From positions 1 through 35,178 of the forward strand of contig BDDC01000223.1 of NCBI GenBank assembly GCA_001662425.1: 35,178 nt of DNA, in the 5' to 3' direction. Below, one piece after another: positions 11,001 to 21,141 of the stretch. The position numbers and the translations under genes were made by a program. Under the pieces are notes generated by a model. That model was not told the origin of the DNA. It saw only the letters and a list, made by a program, of their open reading frames with translations, and did not search any database. Source of the DNA: Chlamydomonas sphaeroides (lineage: Eukaryota; Chlorophyta; Chlorophyceae; Chlamydomonadales; Chlamydomonadaceae). The first letter of the stretch is position 1. Every line of letters begins with the position of its first letter.

Positions 11001-14000
11001 NNNNNNNNNNNNNNNNNNNNNNNNNNNNNNNNNNNNNNNNNNNNNNNNNNNNNNNNNNNNNNNNNNNNNNNNNNNNNNNNNNNNNNNNNNNNNNNNNNNN
11101 NNNNNNNNNNNNNNNNNNNNNNNNNNNNNNNNNNNNNNNNNNNNNNNNNNNNNNNNNNNNNNNNNNNNNNNNNNNNNNNNNNNNNNNNNNNNNNNNNNNN
11201 NNNNNNNNNNNNNNNNNNNNNNNNNNNNNNNNNNNNNNNNNNNNNNNNNNNNNNNNNNNNNNNNNNNNNNNNNNNCGAAGCTGGCGGCGATGGCCTCGGC
11301 GGCCGCTGCTCCGAACGCCACCTGCGCCGCACACACGCAGGAGCGCAGTCGCCACCTCCACGATTGCCGCCGCAGCGACCCGCCTGCCAGCCCTCGCACA
11401 TGGTTCGTGTGACTCGTTTAGATATGTCATGGTCTGTCGTCGACGTATTGATTAAATCGATACAGGATGCGAGGGCTGCGCGACTGCCCACAAAGCCGAC
11501 GTGATCCCGTTACCAAAGGGCGGTGTCGTTGCAGCCTAGGCGCCATGCTCCAGCCCCATCCCGCACCTTCCGTCCAGCTTCGTCCAGCTGCTGCAGCGCC
11601 AGGTCGGGCAGCGGCTCGCCCAGCCGGACCTGCGGCTGCTGCGCCGCCGCCAGCGGCTCGGGCTGCGCCGGGGCGGCGGTGCCGGGCTTCACCGGCTTGG
11701 CGAAGAACGCGGCCAGGGAGGTGGGCCGGCTCGCGACGACCTGGCCACGCGTGTGGTGGGACAGCAGCCGGCGCCGCGGAGCGAGCGGCAAGGGCGAGTG
11801 GGGGCCGGGGGCGAGGGTACTCAGGCAGGGCGTGGGTCAGGTGTTCATGATTGGGAGGGGGTGGCGTGGGAGCTGCAGAGCAGAGGGCGGGGCCGGTGCG
11901 GGCCGAGGACGAGGGCGAGGGCCTTGAGGACGGATAGCCGCAAGCTCCTGACTCGAGCCATCCGTGCAGGATCCACGAACTCAGGCCGCTGGGCCCACCT
12001 CTAGCTCGTGCGTCAGCTCGCGGCCGTCCGTCTGCAGCAGCGCCGTCTCCATTTCGGTCACCCGGAACACCAGCCGGTAGCGGCCGGGCTCGCGCAGCAG
12101 CTCGGCGAAGCCGCCGAACGTGAACCTGCGGTCACATTGCGCGGGCGCGGGCAGGGAGCTTGGGCCGCGGCAAGGTGTGCCGACACACGCGCCCGGGCGC
12201 AGGCGGGCGGCGGCGGACTGCAGGCTGCCGAAGGCAGGCGAGCCGCGGCGGGGCGCCGGCTTCGGGCCACTGGCCCGCACCTCGCGACTTTGCGTAACGA
12301 GGGCTCGCTGACGTCCAGGCGCTGCAGATGCTGCCAAACGCGCTCCACGCCCTCAGCGGCGTTGCGCCTGCGGACCGACCGACCAGGCAAGGCAAGGCAA
12401 GGCACACGGGGACTCGCACCAGGACTCGCACCAGGACTCGCACCGGGTCGCGCGAAAGGCATGTCAGCAGCCACGCGACCGAGACTACCCCACGGCAGCC
12501 CACGGCAGCGCCAACACGTGTGAGCGCCCCCGCCCCACGCACTCGATGTCAAGAGTCACGACGGGCTGGTAGCCCTTGAACAGCTTAGTAACGGAGTCCA
12601 GGTTGACGGGCCTAGGCCCGGACGCCGCCGCCGGCTGCGGTGGCGGCGGAGCTGCGGACTTCTTGCTCCGCGGCGCCGTCGCCACGCTCTCGGCCGGCTG
12701 CGCCGGCGGCGGCGGCGGCCCCACCAGGGCGACCGTGACCCGACCGAAGCCGTGGTGAATGTCCAGCGCAGCCGGCGGCACGGCGGGCGCCTAGGCAGGG
12801 AGCGGGAGAGGGGGTGGCGGCGGCTTGGCCACGGCCGGCGGCGAGCACGGCGTGCTGGTAGCGGGCTCGCCGGGAGTACGGTTGTGAGGCAGGCTCCAGT
12901 GCGGGGCGCCCCTCGTCCACTCTGGACGGCGGTGGGACGGTCGTGCTGCAGAGCCGCCGGGCGCGCTTCGCGTTGCGTCCGTGTCGCATGCAGGCCCCTC
13001 CCCTCGCACATTCGCGAGGCAGGCCCGCTGCAGCCAGGTCGTGGTTGCAGGTCGCGCACCCCTGGACCGGTCCAAGGGCCGCGCCCTGCGGCTGCTGCCG
13101 GGTGCCACAGCCCCACCTGCTCGCCCTGCGCCGCCACAAAGGCCAGCCGCTGCGGCAGGCCCTCCTCCCAGCTCTGCTGCATCTTGGCCTGCTTGGACCG
13201 CCGTGCCGCCACCGCCACCAGCTTCGGCAGCGGCTGCACCTCCGCCATCCGCCGCGCCGTCAGCTCTGAGGGGCCCAGGGCCGGGGAGCGGGAGGCGCGT
13301 CGCCGCAAGGCGCGTTGGGGAGCCGCGCATGGATGCGCTGCGCATCGGCGGAGCGGGGCCGGGCCGCCCGGGCTCCGTGCCGTGGCCGCAACGGCCCACT
13401 GGGGCCCCCACTGGCTCAGCACGGGAGCAGCACGCAGCAGCGCGGCCGGCTGGCCCGGGCCCCCGGGCCGGGCGATGCCTGCAGCCCGAGCCGCAGCCAG
13501 CTGCCGCTCAGCCCCTCAGGTTGACATGTGTTCGTGCCACCTAGCTGGCGTGCTGAGGTGCGGCGCGAGGGGCCCGGCAGTGGCGAAGCCTGAGGCGTGT
13601 GGCCCCCAAGGAACCAGCGAAGTAATGAACAAACGGACGGCTCGCTCGCTCGCTCACCCGCCCGGGGCGACCACCTAGGGCGCCAGAACCGCAGCAGCAC
13701 CCAGTGCTCCTTCGCCGAGTCGGTGCCGGTCTTGTAAAAGGCCTCGACCACGGCCGCCAGCCGCGCCTTGAGCCGCTCCGCCTGCCCCTTGCCGGCGTCG
13801 CCGCCGTCTCCTGCGGTCGAGGCGCCGCTGGCGGCGCGGCTGAGGCGCGTGGAGACCGGCGCCGCGCCAGACTCTGGCACGAACACCTGCGCACACGGGG
13901 AGCGGGGAGCGGGGCGAGGCCGCGGGCGCGGGCGTGTGACCTGGCGCGTGTGCTGGAGCCGCTGGTCACATCGCGCGAAGCGGCAGCAGGGGAGAGTTCG

Positions 14001-17000
14001 TGTGGCCGTCACATGAGCAGCAGCACGGTCACACAGCAACACAACAAAGCAGGGACAGCCTGGCCGGAGCAGCCAGCAGCCAGCCAGCCGCCCGCCCCGC
14101 CCCGCCCCGCTCCGGTCCGGGATGATGGCAGCCCCAGCCACCCACCAGCTCGCCCGGCACCTCGGCCACCCCGGGGGCGGGCCGGTGCAGCGCCTCGAGA
14201 GGCTCGAGGTCCTTGCCCATGGCGTACCTGCCGTGACAGTACGGCAGCACGGCAATACGGCAGTGCATCGTCATGCTTGGTCCTTGCGCATGGCGCACCC
14301 GGGCAGGCAGGCGGGGGGAACATAATGCCACTGCCGTACGCGGCCGCTCGGCTGCCCCAGCAACCCAAAACTCGAAAGACCCATGCCAACACCCCACTGC
14401 AAACGCTTGAGCCTGCCGCACACTGCTGTGCGCTGCCGTACCTGAAGCCCACCTCCACCAGGCCCAGGTCCTCGGGCAGTTTGCACGGGTCCAGCAGCCC
14501 GAGATCCCGCAGCTCCGTCATGTGGGTCGGCGGCATGATGTGGCCGTCGTCATCCTGCGACCAGACATAATGCGACGGCCATCATGCTTCATCTAAACCT
14601 ATCATACTGCACCACATGACTCGAAGTGCTTTAACCAAGCCCAAGGCGCAAGACCGTCCACGACGCCACGACCCGCTGCCCGGCTTGCGAGTGCACGTGA
14701 GGTTGTTGGTAGGCGTGGGGCTCGCCCCATACACGCCCGCCCTCCTGAATGCAATGACCTGTGTTTTACTCAAGTCGTAACCATTTCTATTTCTATTTCA
14801 CGTGAGGTTGCCGATGCCCACAGCTGCCACGTGGGCCACACAGAGAGACGACGTGACCCACACGGGGACAGCACAGGTGCCTACAGAGACCTGCAGCGCC
14901 CAGGGGCGCACCAGCTTGTACCACCGCACGGTTGTTACTTGCAGTTGTACAACTTTTGTTATTCAGTTACGCTCAGGTGATAATGTGTCATAATAACCAG
15001 CGTGCGGCGCCCACCAGCTTGTGCCACAGCCGGAACGCGTCCACCAGCTGACCCGCCGCCACCGTGCCGTCGTCGTCCCGCCGCCACCGCCCGCCGCCGC
15101 CGCCAGCACCGCCATCGTTGCCGCCGTCGCCGCCGCTGCTGCCGCCCCAGACCCAGGTGAGCATGTGGGGGCTGCCGCCGTTGGCGCCGCCGGCGGCCGC
15201 CGGCGGCCGTCGGTCGACGACGTTGCCGGTGGAGCGAAAGCGCTGTGTCGGCGAGGAGGGAGGAAGGACGGGGTGTGGCTAGGGTGCTGGCTCAGCCGGC
15301 GGCAGTGCAGGGGCAAGGCAGCGCAAGCGCAGCATGAGGGGCGGGGGTCCTGTCACCGCACCTCGTATGCCTCTCCCGCGAAGTCGGTCTTGTGCTGGTG
15401 CGGCAGCGCGTCCGGCGACACGAACAGCAGCGCCGCCAGGCGGTTGGCGTCGGCGTCCTCCAGCTTGAAGGCGTGGGCCTGGCGGGAGGAGCGGAGGGGA
15501 CGCCGGAGCAGCGGCAACGGGAGAGGGCAGGGCGGGCGGGCGTGGAACACACGGCGGCGGTCCGCGCACTGTGGCCGGGTGGCATGTGCGTGCCTGGCTC
15601 GGTGTGTGGGGCTGCGAGGTTGGCGCGCGCGGCGCCACATGCGGCTGCCCCTGTCAGGCCAGCATGCCTGCGCATGCCCCAGCCTGTTGTGCATGCCTGT
15701 GCATGTTGACACGCATCTATCTGCAACCCACCCAACCCCACGCTGGGGTCGGTGCCGGCCAGTGAAACCCTGCCGACGCTGTGGCGACAGCAAGACACGA
15801 CAAGACACGACAAGACACGACAAGACACGACAAGACACGACAAGACACGACAAGACACGACAGAGCGTCGTTGCGCGTGAGCGAGCGGCGCCGCCGCACC
15901 CCCAACAAGAGGCCTGTGGCGGACCGCGCCTACCGACATACCGACACCCATGCTACGTGACGGTTCACGTGCGACGATAGACAGATCTCGATTGTGACCA
16001 AAGTAGCAGCATACGGAGCAAGGCGGCCCCACCATAAGGTCGGTGGCGGACCGCGCCAGGTGCACCGCACGCTTGTGCAATGCGGGAAAGTTGCTGGCCA
16101 GCTGGCTCTTGACCATCTCCTTGCCCGACCAGAACGTCTTGACAAAGATCCTGGGTCGCGGGCAGCATCGAGAGTGGATCCAGAGTCAGCATCAAGGCGG
16201 ATCCAGTTGCCGCACCGAGGGCGGATCCGTTGTCAGGCAGGATCCGAGCCAGTTGGCATGCCAGGCGGGAGGCCGGAGGGGCGCGTTGGCATTTGACCAT
16301 CTCGCTCCTTGCCCAGCCGCAGCACCGGGACAAAAGATCCTAGATCCAGCCAGGTCCGGCGTCAATAGCGGATCCGGGCATCGAGGGTAGATCTGGGTTG
16401 ATGCTCCAGGCGGCACGGCGCAGGCGGAGCGCACGCCAGCAGCTGAGGCCTTGGCCCCTTTGGGCCTATGGACCGCGGCCCCTGCGGTCCCGCGCCGATT
16501 AATGCAGCCGCGGAGCCGCGCCCCCCCCCGCCCGATGTGCCTCACTCGTGGCCGTCCTCGGAGCGCTTGGGCTTGGTGCGCTCGCTGCGGCGCGGCCGGC
16601 GGCACGAACGGGGCACGTGGGGCAGGTGAGCGGCGTGGGGCGGGCTCCGCCGCTGCCCGGACCGCAACGAACGCGTGGCCCGGCACCCTCGCCGTACGTA
16701 CGTACCCATGTGCCATGCCGTACGCACCTGCTCTTGTACGGAAAGTACAGCCAAACGATGACAAAGTCTGCGGGGTCGGTGTACTTGGAGCCAGCGGGCC
16801 CTGCGTGACACGGAGGCGGAAGCCATGGTACGGCAGTTCACACAGGCAGGCGCTCGGGACTACTGGCGCCCCGCGCACGCTGCGGCGGCCGCACCTGCCG
16901 CTGCTGCCGGAGCGGCTGCCGCCTTCTGGGGCACGTGGTACCTACGGGGGTGGCCCGTGGGGGCTGCGGTCACACGGCAAATGGTGACAGCACGCACCCA

Positions 17001-20000
17001 GCCCCAAGTTTGAGGTACCTCAGTGGAACCCTGGTACCGGTACCGGAGCAGGTCAACCCACCCACGTACGCAAACGCGCCGCGCCGCACCAGGACCCAGC
17101 CCGCAAGATCAAGGTACGACGCGGGCATGTGCGCCGTACATGCCGTACGTACCGCATGACGATGGTGCAGGGCAGCAGCATCGGGTTGGCGGCCCGCTGC
17201 GCCCGGAACTCCGCCAGCAGCCGGGCGGTGTCGGGGCCGCACCACGAGGGAGGGCCGCCGGCGGCCGCCGACTGCCGGCCGGCAGGCGGCGCCATCTGCG
17301 GCAGGTGGAGACGGGAGCGGGCGGGGGAGGAGGGGTGAGCAAAGGTTTCCAGGCACGCACAGGGGGACGGGCGGCCCCATCTGCGTCAGGTACGTCTCGG
17401 GTTGAGCGGGCGGAGGGCGCGCGGTAGGACGGCTGCGTGCGGGGCGAAGGCACTCCAGGCCGTCACCGCTGTTGCGGTGGCCGCGGCGGCGCCAGCGCCC
17501 CTGTGCCGAGTTGCGGGTTTGGGCGGGGGAAGGAGGCGGGGTCGCGGCGCGGGTTTCAGGCACGCACCTGTGCCAGGTCGCGGGTGAGGAGGGAGCTGTT
17601 GTTGTGGGAGGCCCGCAGTATCAACGACACGCCGCCTGCGAGGAGTGGGGCCGTGAGGGAACAGGGTTCGGGAGGTGCGCGCCGCGCCTCGGCCCCGAGG
17701 GAGTGTGCCGGGGCCAGCAGCCTGCCCCGGGCTGGGTGCACCGACCCTTGGGTCGCTCGCTGCCGGCGGTCAGCTCCTTCGGCAGCAGCTCCCACAGCCA
17801 CTGGTCGAGGCCGTGCATGAGGAAGTGGTACGAGTCGGCCAGCTGCGGCGCGGAAGGGGCCAGGACAATGACATGGGTGCGGTCGCGACGGTGTGTGGGG
17901 ACGGCGCGGAGTGGCGGGGTCTCCTGGTCCTGGTCCCGGTCCCGGTCCCGGTCCCGGTCCCGGTCCCGGTCCCGGTCCCGGTCCCGGTCCCGGTCCCGGT
18001 CTGGCCCTCAGTAGCAGCTGCGCCGCGCGCTGCACACCCAACCCGACCCGTCACGGACACCCCTGTGCGCTGGGAGGGGGAGAGGGCGGCGGGCGCGCTG
18101 GCCTGTGTGCCACCAGGGCGGGCACAGCGCGATGGCGCGGGTCGCAGGTGCAGCGCGGGCCGTGGTGCGAGCCGCTGGTGAGGGGCTGGGTGCAGACCCG
18201 CAGAGGGCCCCGGGGGGTACGCACCTGCGCCGCCAGCTCGGCCAGCCGCTCGGCGCTGGCCAGGTCCGCCAGGATGTGGGGCCGCAGCTGGCGGATGCGG
18301 ATGCGCGTCCAGCTGCCTGCAGGGGAAAGGGGGGAGGGCAGGGGAGAACACGGTACGTGCCGGGTGTCGTGGGCGGGCTGCCGCAAGCCCTGCTGGGCAA
18401 GCGACACGGACGTGCGTCCAGCTGCTTGAAGGGAGGGGGAGAGATGGAGGGGGGAGGCGCAGCGGGGGTGGCAGGCTAGGGTGGCGCGGTGGCTGCACTC
18501 TGGCAGCAGCAGCAGCAGCGGTGGGCGCAGCAGCAAGGCGTGGTGTGCGCGCAGCCCTGCCGGCGGGGCGGAGAGCGGGCCAGCGGCAGCCGCGTGGAGG
18601 GCTGGTCGCCCCACACTCAAGCTGCCCCGGGGGCCGGGGTAGCCCAGCAGCAGGCAGCAGTCGGGCACCGCCCGCAGTGGTGCCGACGGCGGTCCGCGCA
18701 AGCCGGGACCGGTCCGCCAGACGCTGCTGCGCGCGACCTGTGATCCCCAGAGGCCGCGTCGAGGGTCGGACCCCCAACCCCAAATGCCGCCGCCCACACG
18801 CCGCCACTCACTGAGGTCGTCCTCGATCACGACTTGCTTCTGGCAGCACGGGGGCGCGCCGGGCCAAGCAGGGCGTGTCAGAGCACGAGGCCACGTGCGC
18901 CTGCTGGCCCTGTGCTGACACTTGGGGCCAGCCCCTCGCCACGGTTGGCCCCAGCGCCCAGCTGCCAGGCTGCGCCAGTGGTCTGGTTTGTTGAGGTGCT
19001 GTGGCAGACGTGTCTCCTACACAGGCCCAGGGCCTCACCTTGCCGCGCCGGATCCTGTACTTGTACGACGTACCGCCCAGCTGCGCGCCGTAGTCGTACA
19101 GCACCTGCGCCGGGGGGCGGCGTGCCGTACCGCATTGTTTGCACAGCGACGGGCTTCACAAGCCACACCGTCACGCCGCAACGCACGCTGCTGAGAGTGC
19201 ACGTGATTGCGGCCCTGGGGCCCGTCACGGCCCGTGCGCCTGGTGCAGGGCTGGTGTCCGTGTGGTGTGACATTGCACCGACAGCAACAGCACAGCCCCA
19301 GTGTATGGCACCTTGTGTTTGCGCGTGGTATTGGAGCCGGGCGGCGGCGCCTGGGAGGAGCACGGGCGTGGACATGGATAAGCATTCAAGCGGCACTCGT
19401 CCAGGCACCGGCCCCCTGCAGCACCTCGAAGCTCTCCACCGGAGCGGACCGGAGCGGACCGGAGCGGACCGGAGGCGACCCAGGGCCCCGCGCTGCATGT
19501 GTGTCGTGCACGGCCATGTGCCAGCCGTGTCTGGGGACCCCGCAGCCCGCGTGTGTCCCATACGTACCCTGGAGCTCTCGATCTCCGCGTAGCTGCCGAG
19601 CGCCCACAGCACCGCGCTGCCGCGGCCGAAGCGGCTCAGCTCGCGGCCGAAGAACTGCGCCAGCGGCAGCAGCCGGCCCGGCTCTGCGGCCATGCACGGC
19701 CAGCGGCAGCAGCAGCTGCCCTGTCAGTGCCGTACACTGTGCCGCTTGGGTAGTGCACCCACACAGCACAGCCCCTCGAGCCCCGATAGCGCGGCGGACG
19801 TACGGCAGGAGCAGGCGAAGCGCTGCGCGCGCGCGGGCCGGCGACACGATCGGCACCCGTCTGTTGTTGGTTGTTGCAATGGCATCGGACTCTTGTGGCG
19901 CGGGGCATGGCCGCTTGGGTTGGGCCTCGAGGGCGGGGCCCCCTGGGGTCAACGACCACCTGCCTCCGCCACCTTATCCGTCCGTCCTTGGCGTTGCTGT

Positions 20001-21141
20001 GACGCGTGCCCACATAGGGGCTGCTGCCGGGACGTGCTCACTCTGCCCCGCGAGCCCGGCTGATGCTGCTGGCGCTTCGTGCCGCCCCGCGGGTCGCGGG
20101 GCCCTACCTCGCCGCACCACAGGAGGCCGGCTGTTGGTGCCCGACAGCTGCAGGTAGGTGCGCAGCCCCTCGGGGTCCATGCCCACGCCATTGTCGTCTG
20201 CATTGACAAGCCGGGGCCACGGGTCAGGCTGTGCGCTTTTGAAAGGGAGCTATGGGGCAGCCAAACCAAACCAAACTGAAGGGAAACCATGGGGGAAACT
20301 ATGGGGGAGACCATGGTGACACCATGCCGATATCCTCAGCGTACGGCCGGCAGGGCATATGCCGTCCGACACAGGGCAGACCCCTGGTCCGACACGCTTC
20401 GATGCAGGAGCGCAGGAGGCAGGACGCGTGCGCTTGCCCCGACACGGGCGCGGGTTCACCATGCGAACAGCTAGACGCTTCATTGTATATGGGGCGGCAT
20501 TCCTGGTTTCGAGGCATCGAGGCATCTCCCGAAACTGCTGGTAACGGCGCGCAAAAGCGCCGTCAGTGGACCGTGCCCTGGCCTGAGGCACTTGCACCCG
20601 GGCGGTTCATTCGAAGATGCACCACGCACCACGTACCACACCCGAAGACACCGACCTATGCTCAGCTCGCCGTCTAGGCCGCCGCCATTCGTATTATTTG
20701 ATTTAATAGCAATGGAAATGGTGGAGTTTCCTGCACGCGCCACGGCACAGGCACTCTCCGTGAGCTGCGCGTCAATGCTGCGGCAACCCGGTCGCGGCAT
20801 GGCGGTTGCTGCTGCCGCCCTCCCACCAGTCCGGTTCATGGTCGCTTGCATGGAATTGTCGATGAGCTCCATGATCAGCACGATTAAGGGAAAAACCTCG
20901 GTCTGGGGCGAGGGGGGAGGCACGCGGAGGGCACCGCAACATGCGGGGGTTAGGACCGAGGCACGACGGGGCAACCAAACATGTCTCCGCAATTACCAAA
21001 GGTATGCGCAACGTTCGTTGCCCTGTTGCTGCTCGCACGGTCGGCTGGACGCACCTCGTCGCGCAGGCAGTCGGCCCTCGGGATGGCCTGGAACTCGCCC
21101 ACAACCTCCTCGTATTCGTCGTCTTCTTCATCTGCTGCCAT
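218..21141 (-). CDS. SMCHD1/GMI1-like GHKL ATPase with SMC-hinge domain (C-terminus off window)
   Basis: About 2,660 residues can be read from 49 exons between ATG 21141-21139 and the last exon visible (218-358); the C-terminus is beyond the left edge. The N-terminal part has a Bergerat ATP-binding fold (ELIDNSMQAT, DDNGVGM, FGRGS), followed by long beta-rich, repeat-like regions, a short coiled coil and an SMC-hinge-like domain (GFVGFAVNLLAL). That order is known for animal SMCHD1 and plant GMI1, which act on chromatin silencing and DNA repair; a nuclear chromatin role here is inference. Introns: 30 of 47 resolvable ones are phase 0, 8 phase 1, 9 phase 2. One joint (13675 to 13263) is out of phase unless a further exon is used, and an N gap cuts the middle. 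The start is the first in-frame ATG before exon 2; upstream exons cannot be excluded because animal SMCHD1 has a longer N-terminus. The exons are listed in the block entries below. Confidence 0.82.
631..1088. repeat. 19-base intronic minisatellite, about 24 units
   Basis: The unit on the plus strand is CTGYGCCCCRCTCACGGCC, with a few 20-base variants. It fills almost all of the intron between exon 47 (ends 1087) and exon 48 (starts 520). Read on the coding strand, every unit contains GCCGTGAGYGGGG, the same sequence as the true exon 47 donor. Open frames across it on the plus strand are repeat translations, not genes. Confidence 0.97.
2283..2824 (-). other. Exon block 43-44 of the SMCHD1-like gene: coiled coil before the hinge
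   Basis: Exon 43 is only 21 bases (2804-2824, MYHHENK). Exon 44 (2283-2495) reads VQEAKDALADTRGKQRAEAD and continues with an Arg/Ala-rich and then acidic stretch, a likely coiled coil. Joints are phase 0. A segment at about 2500-2680 is open in a frame continuous with exon 44 (RVTGHELNLAEDVFNATNS) and could be retained in some transcripts. SMC-type hinges are normally flanked by coiled coils, which fits the position. Confidence 0.62.
5149..5217. repeat. CACCGCCCCTCC-type tandem repeat in an intron
   Basis: About five units of CCGCACCGCCCCTCC/CCGTCACCGCCCCTCC lie just inside the intron after exon 37 (5221-5361) of the SMCHD1-like gene. Confidence 0.85.
10288..10446. repeat. About 44-base tandem repeat in an intron, 3-4 units
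   Basis: The unit begins GCAGGGCAGGGCAGGCTGC, continues through GGCTTGGGCTCGGGAGCTGC and AGCGA, and is repeated with few differences. It sits in the intron between exons 26 (ends 10654) and 27 (starts 10271). Confidence 0.9.
10894..11275. other. Assembly gap (382 N)
   Basis: A run of N lies inside the SMCHD1-like gene. It begins just after a GGGGGGG run, a usual place for sequencing failure. The exon entering from the right (from 11321) and the exon leaving on the left (to 10654) are read in different frames, so the gap hides an intron or its length is only an estimate. Coding sequence is missing here. Confidence 0.99.
11276..12790 (-). other. Exon block 21-25 of the SMCHD1-like gene, up to the assembly gap
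   Basis: Exons: 12543-12790, 12281-12367, 11999-12125, 11567-11740, and 11321 running into the gap at 11276. Exon 21 holds DIHHGFGRVTVALVG, a Pro/Ala-rich linker, then VTKLFKGYQPVVTLDIE. Exon 23 reads FTFGGFAELLREPGRYRLVF, an immunoglobulin-like strand pattern. Exon 24 ends VRLGEPLPDLALQQLDEAG, a motif type that recurs later in the protein and resembles the Ig-like repeats between ATPase and hinge in SMCHD1. All joints are in phase. Confidence 0.72.
12384..12450. repeat. Two short tandem repeats in an intron
   Basis: AAGGC units (12386-12401) are followed by about four AGGACTCGCACC units (12408-12447). Both lie in the intron between exons 21 and 22 of the SMCHD1-like gene. Confidence 0.85.
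15791..15860. repeat. CAAGACACGA 10-base repeat, seven perfect units
   Basis: Seven identical copies lie in the 554-base intron between exons 14 and 15 of the SMCHD1-like gene. Perfect identity suggests a recent or actively changing array. Confidence 0.97.
16290..16346. repeat. Decayed partial copy of exon 14 inside the neighbouring intron
   Basis: Plus-strand 16292-16342 (TTGACCATCTCGCTCCTTGC, later GACAAAAGATCCTAG) resembles the exon 14 segment at 16111-16152 (TTGACCATCTCCTTGCCC, later GACAAAGATCCTGG). The copy includes the exon start and acceptor region but has insertions that break the frame. It lies about 180 bases upstream of exon 14 in transcript sense. GGATCC-containing repeats (16177-16245, 16368-16377) surround it. 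Confidence 0.6.
17927..18002. repeat. GGTCCC hexanucleotide repeat, about 12 units
   Basis: A nearly perfect (GGTCCC)n array lies in the intron between exons 7 and 8 of the SMCHD1-like gene. It has no coding role in the gene model. Confidence 0.97.
18812..21141 (-). other. Exon block 1-6 of the SMCHD1-like gene: ATPase domain
   Basis: Exons (minus strand): 21055-21141, 20656-20902, 20108-20197, 19568-19683, 19039-19104, 18812-18839. Phases join without conflict. Residues 1-29 are acidic (MAADEEDDEYEE). The N-box is at about residues 41-50 (ELIDNSMQAT, with E41, D44 and N45 as the expected catalytic/Mg-binding residues). The G1 box DDNGVGM (112-118) is created across the exon 2/3 junction. 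LSRFGRGS (157-164) fits the G2 box. LYDYGAQLGGTSYKYRIRRGK-type sequence follows in exon 5. MORC, HSP90 and MutL share this fold, but the hinge at the other end of the gene argues for SMCHD1/GMI1. An extra small exon in the 463-base intron 19105-19567 (for example near 19430, SFEVLQ) cannot be excluded. Confidence 0.82.
19440..19474. repeat. GGAGCGGACC 10-base repeat, 3.5 units
   Basis: A short perfect tandem repeat lies in the intron between exons 4 and 5 of the SMCHD1-like gene. Confidence 0.9.

Larger units (their letters stand above)
13117..18316 (-). other. Exon block 7-20 of the SMCHD1-like gene: post-ATPase region
   Basis: Exons: 18225-18316, 17746-17842, 17568-17635, 17153-17295, 16895-16941, 16728-16800, 16546-16584, 16033-16150, 15362-15478, 15015-15242, 14442-14554, 14146-14227, 13675-13886, 13117-13263. 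Recognisable joined peptides include SWTRIRIRQLRPHILADLA, DFVIVWLYFPYKS, IFVKTFWSGKEMVKSQLA and DDDGTVAAGQLVDAFRLWHK. This corresponds by position to the transducer-like segment after the SMCHD1 ATPase; no separate family was recognised. Exon 16 carries a Gly-rich insertion. The last joint is unresolved: exon 13675-13886 ends in phase 2, while 13117-13263 is read in phase 0. A candidate exon at 13434-13500 (WLRLGLQASPGPGARAS) would restore the frame but has a weak donor (GTGCTG). Confidence 0.7.

Noticed and set aside
9880..11491. Open frames spanning the N gap (321-516 codons)
   Set aside because: Their length comes from N bases read as unknown codons.
12000..12003. Apparent stop signals (CTAG) at the end of exon 23
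   Set aside because: In the coding frame this is CTA GAG followed by a GTGGGC donor, so it is not a stop.
20656..20902. A MORC, HSP90 or MutL-type ATPase as the identity of the minus-strand gene
   Set aside because: The N-box alone would allow it, but the size of the protein, the beta-rich middle and the SMC-hinge motif fit SMCHD1/GMI1 better.
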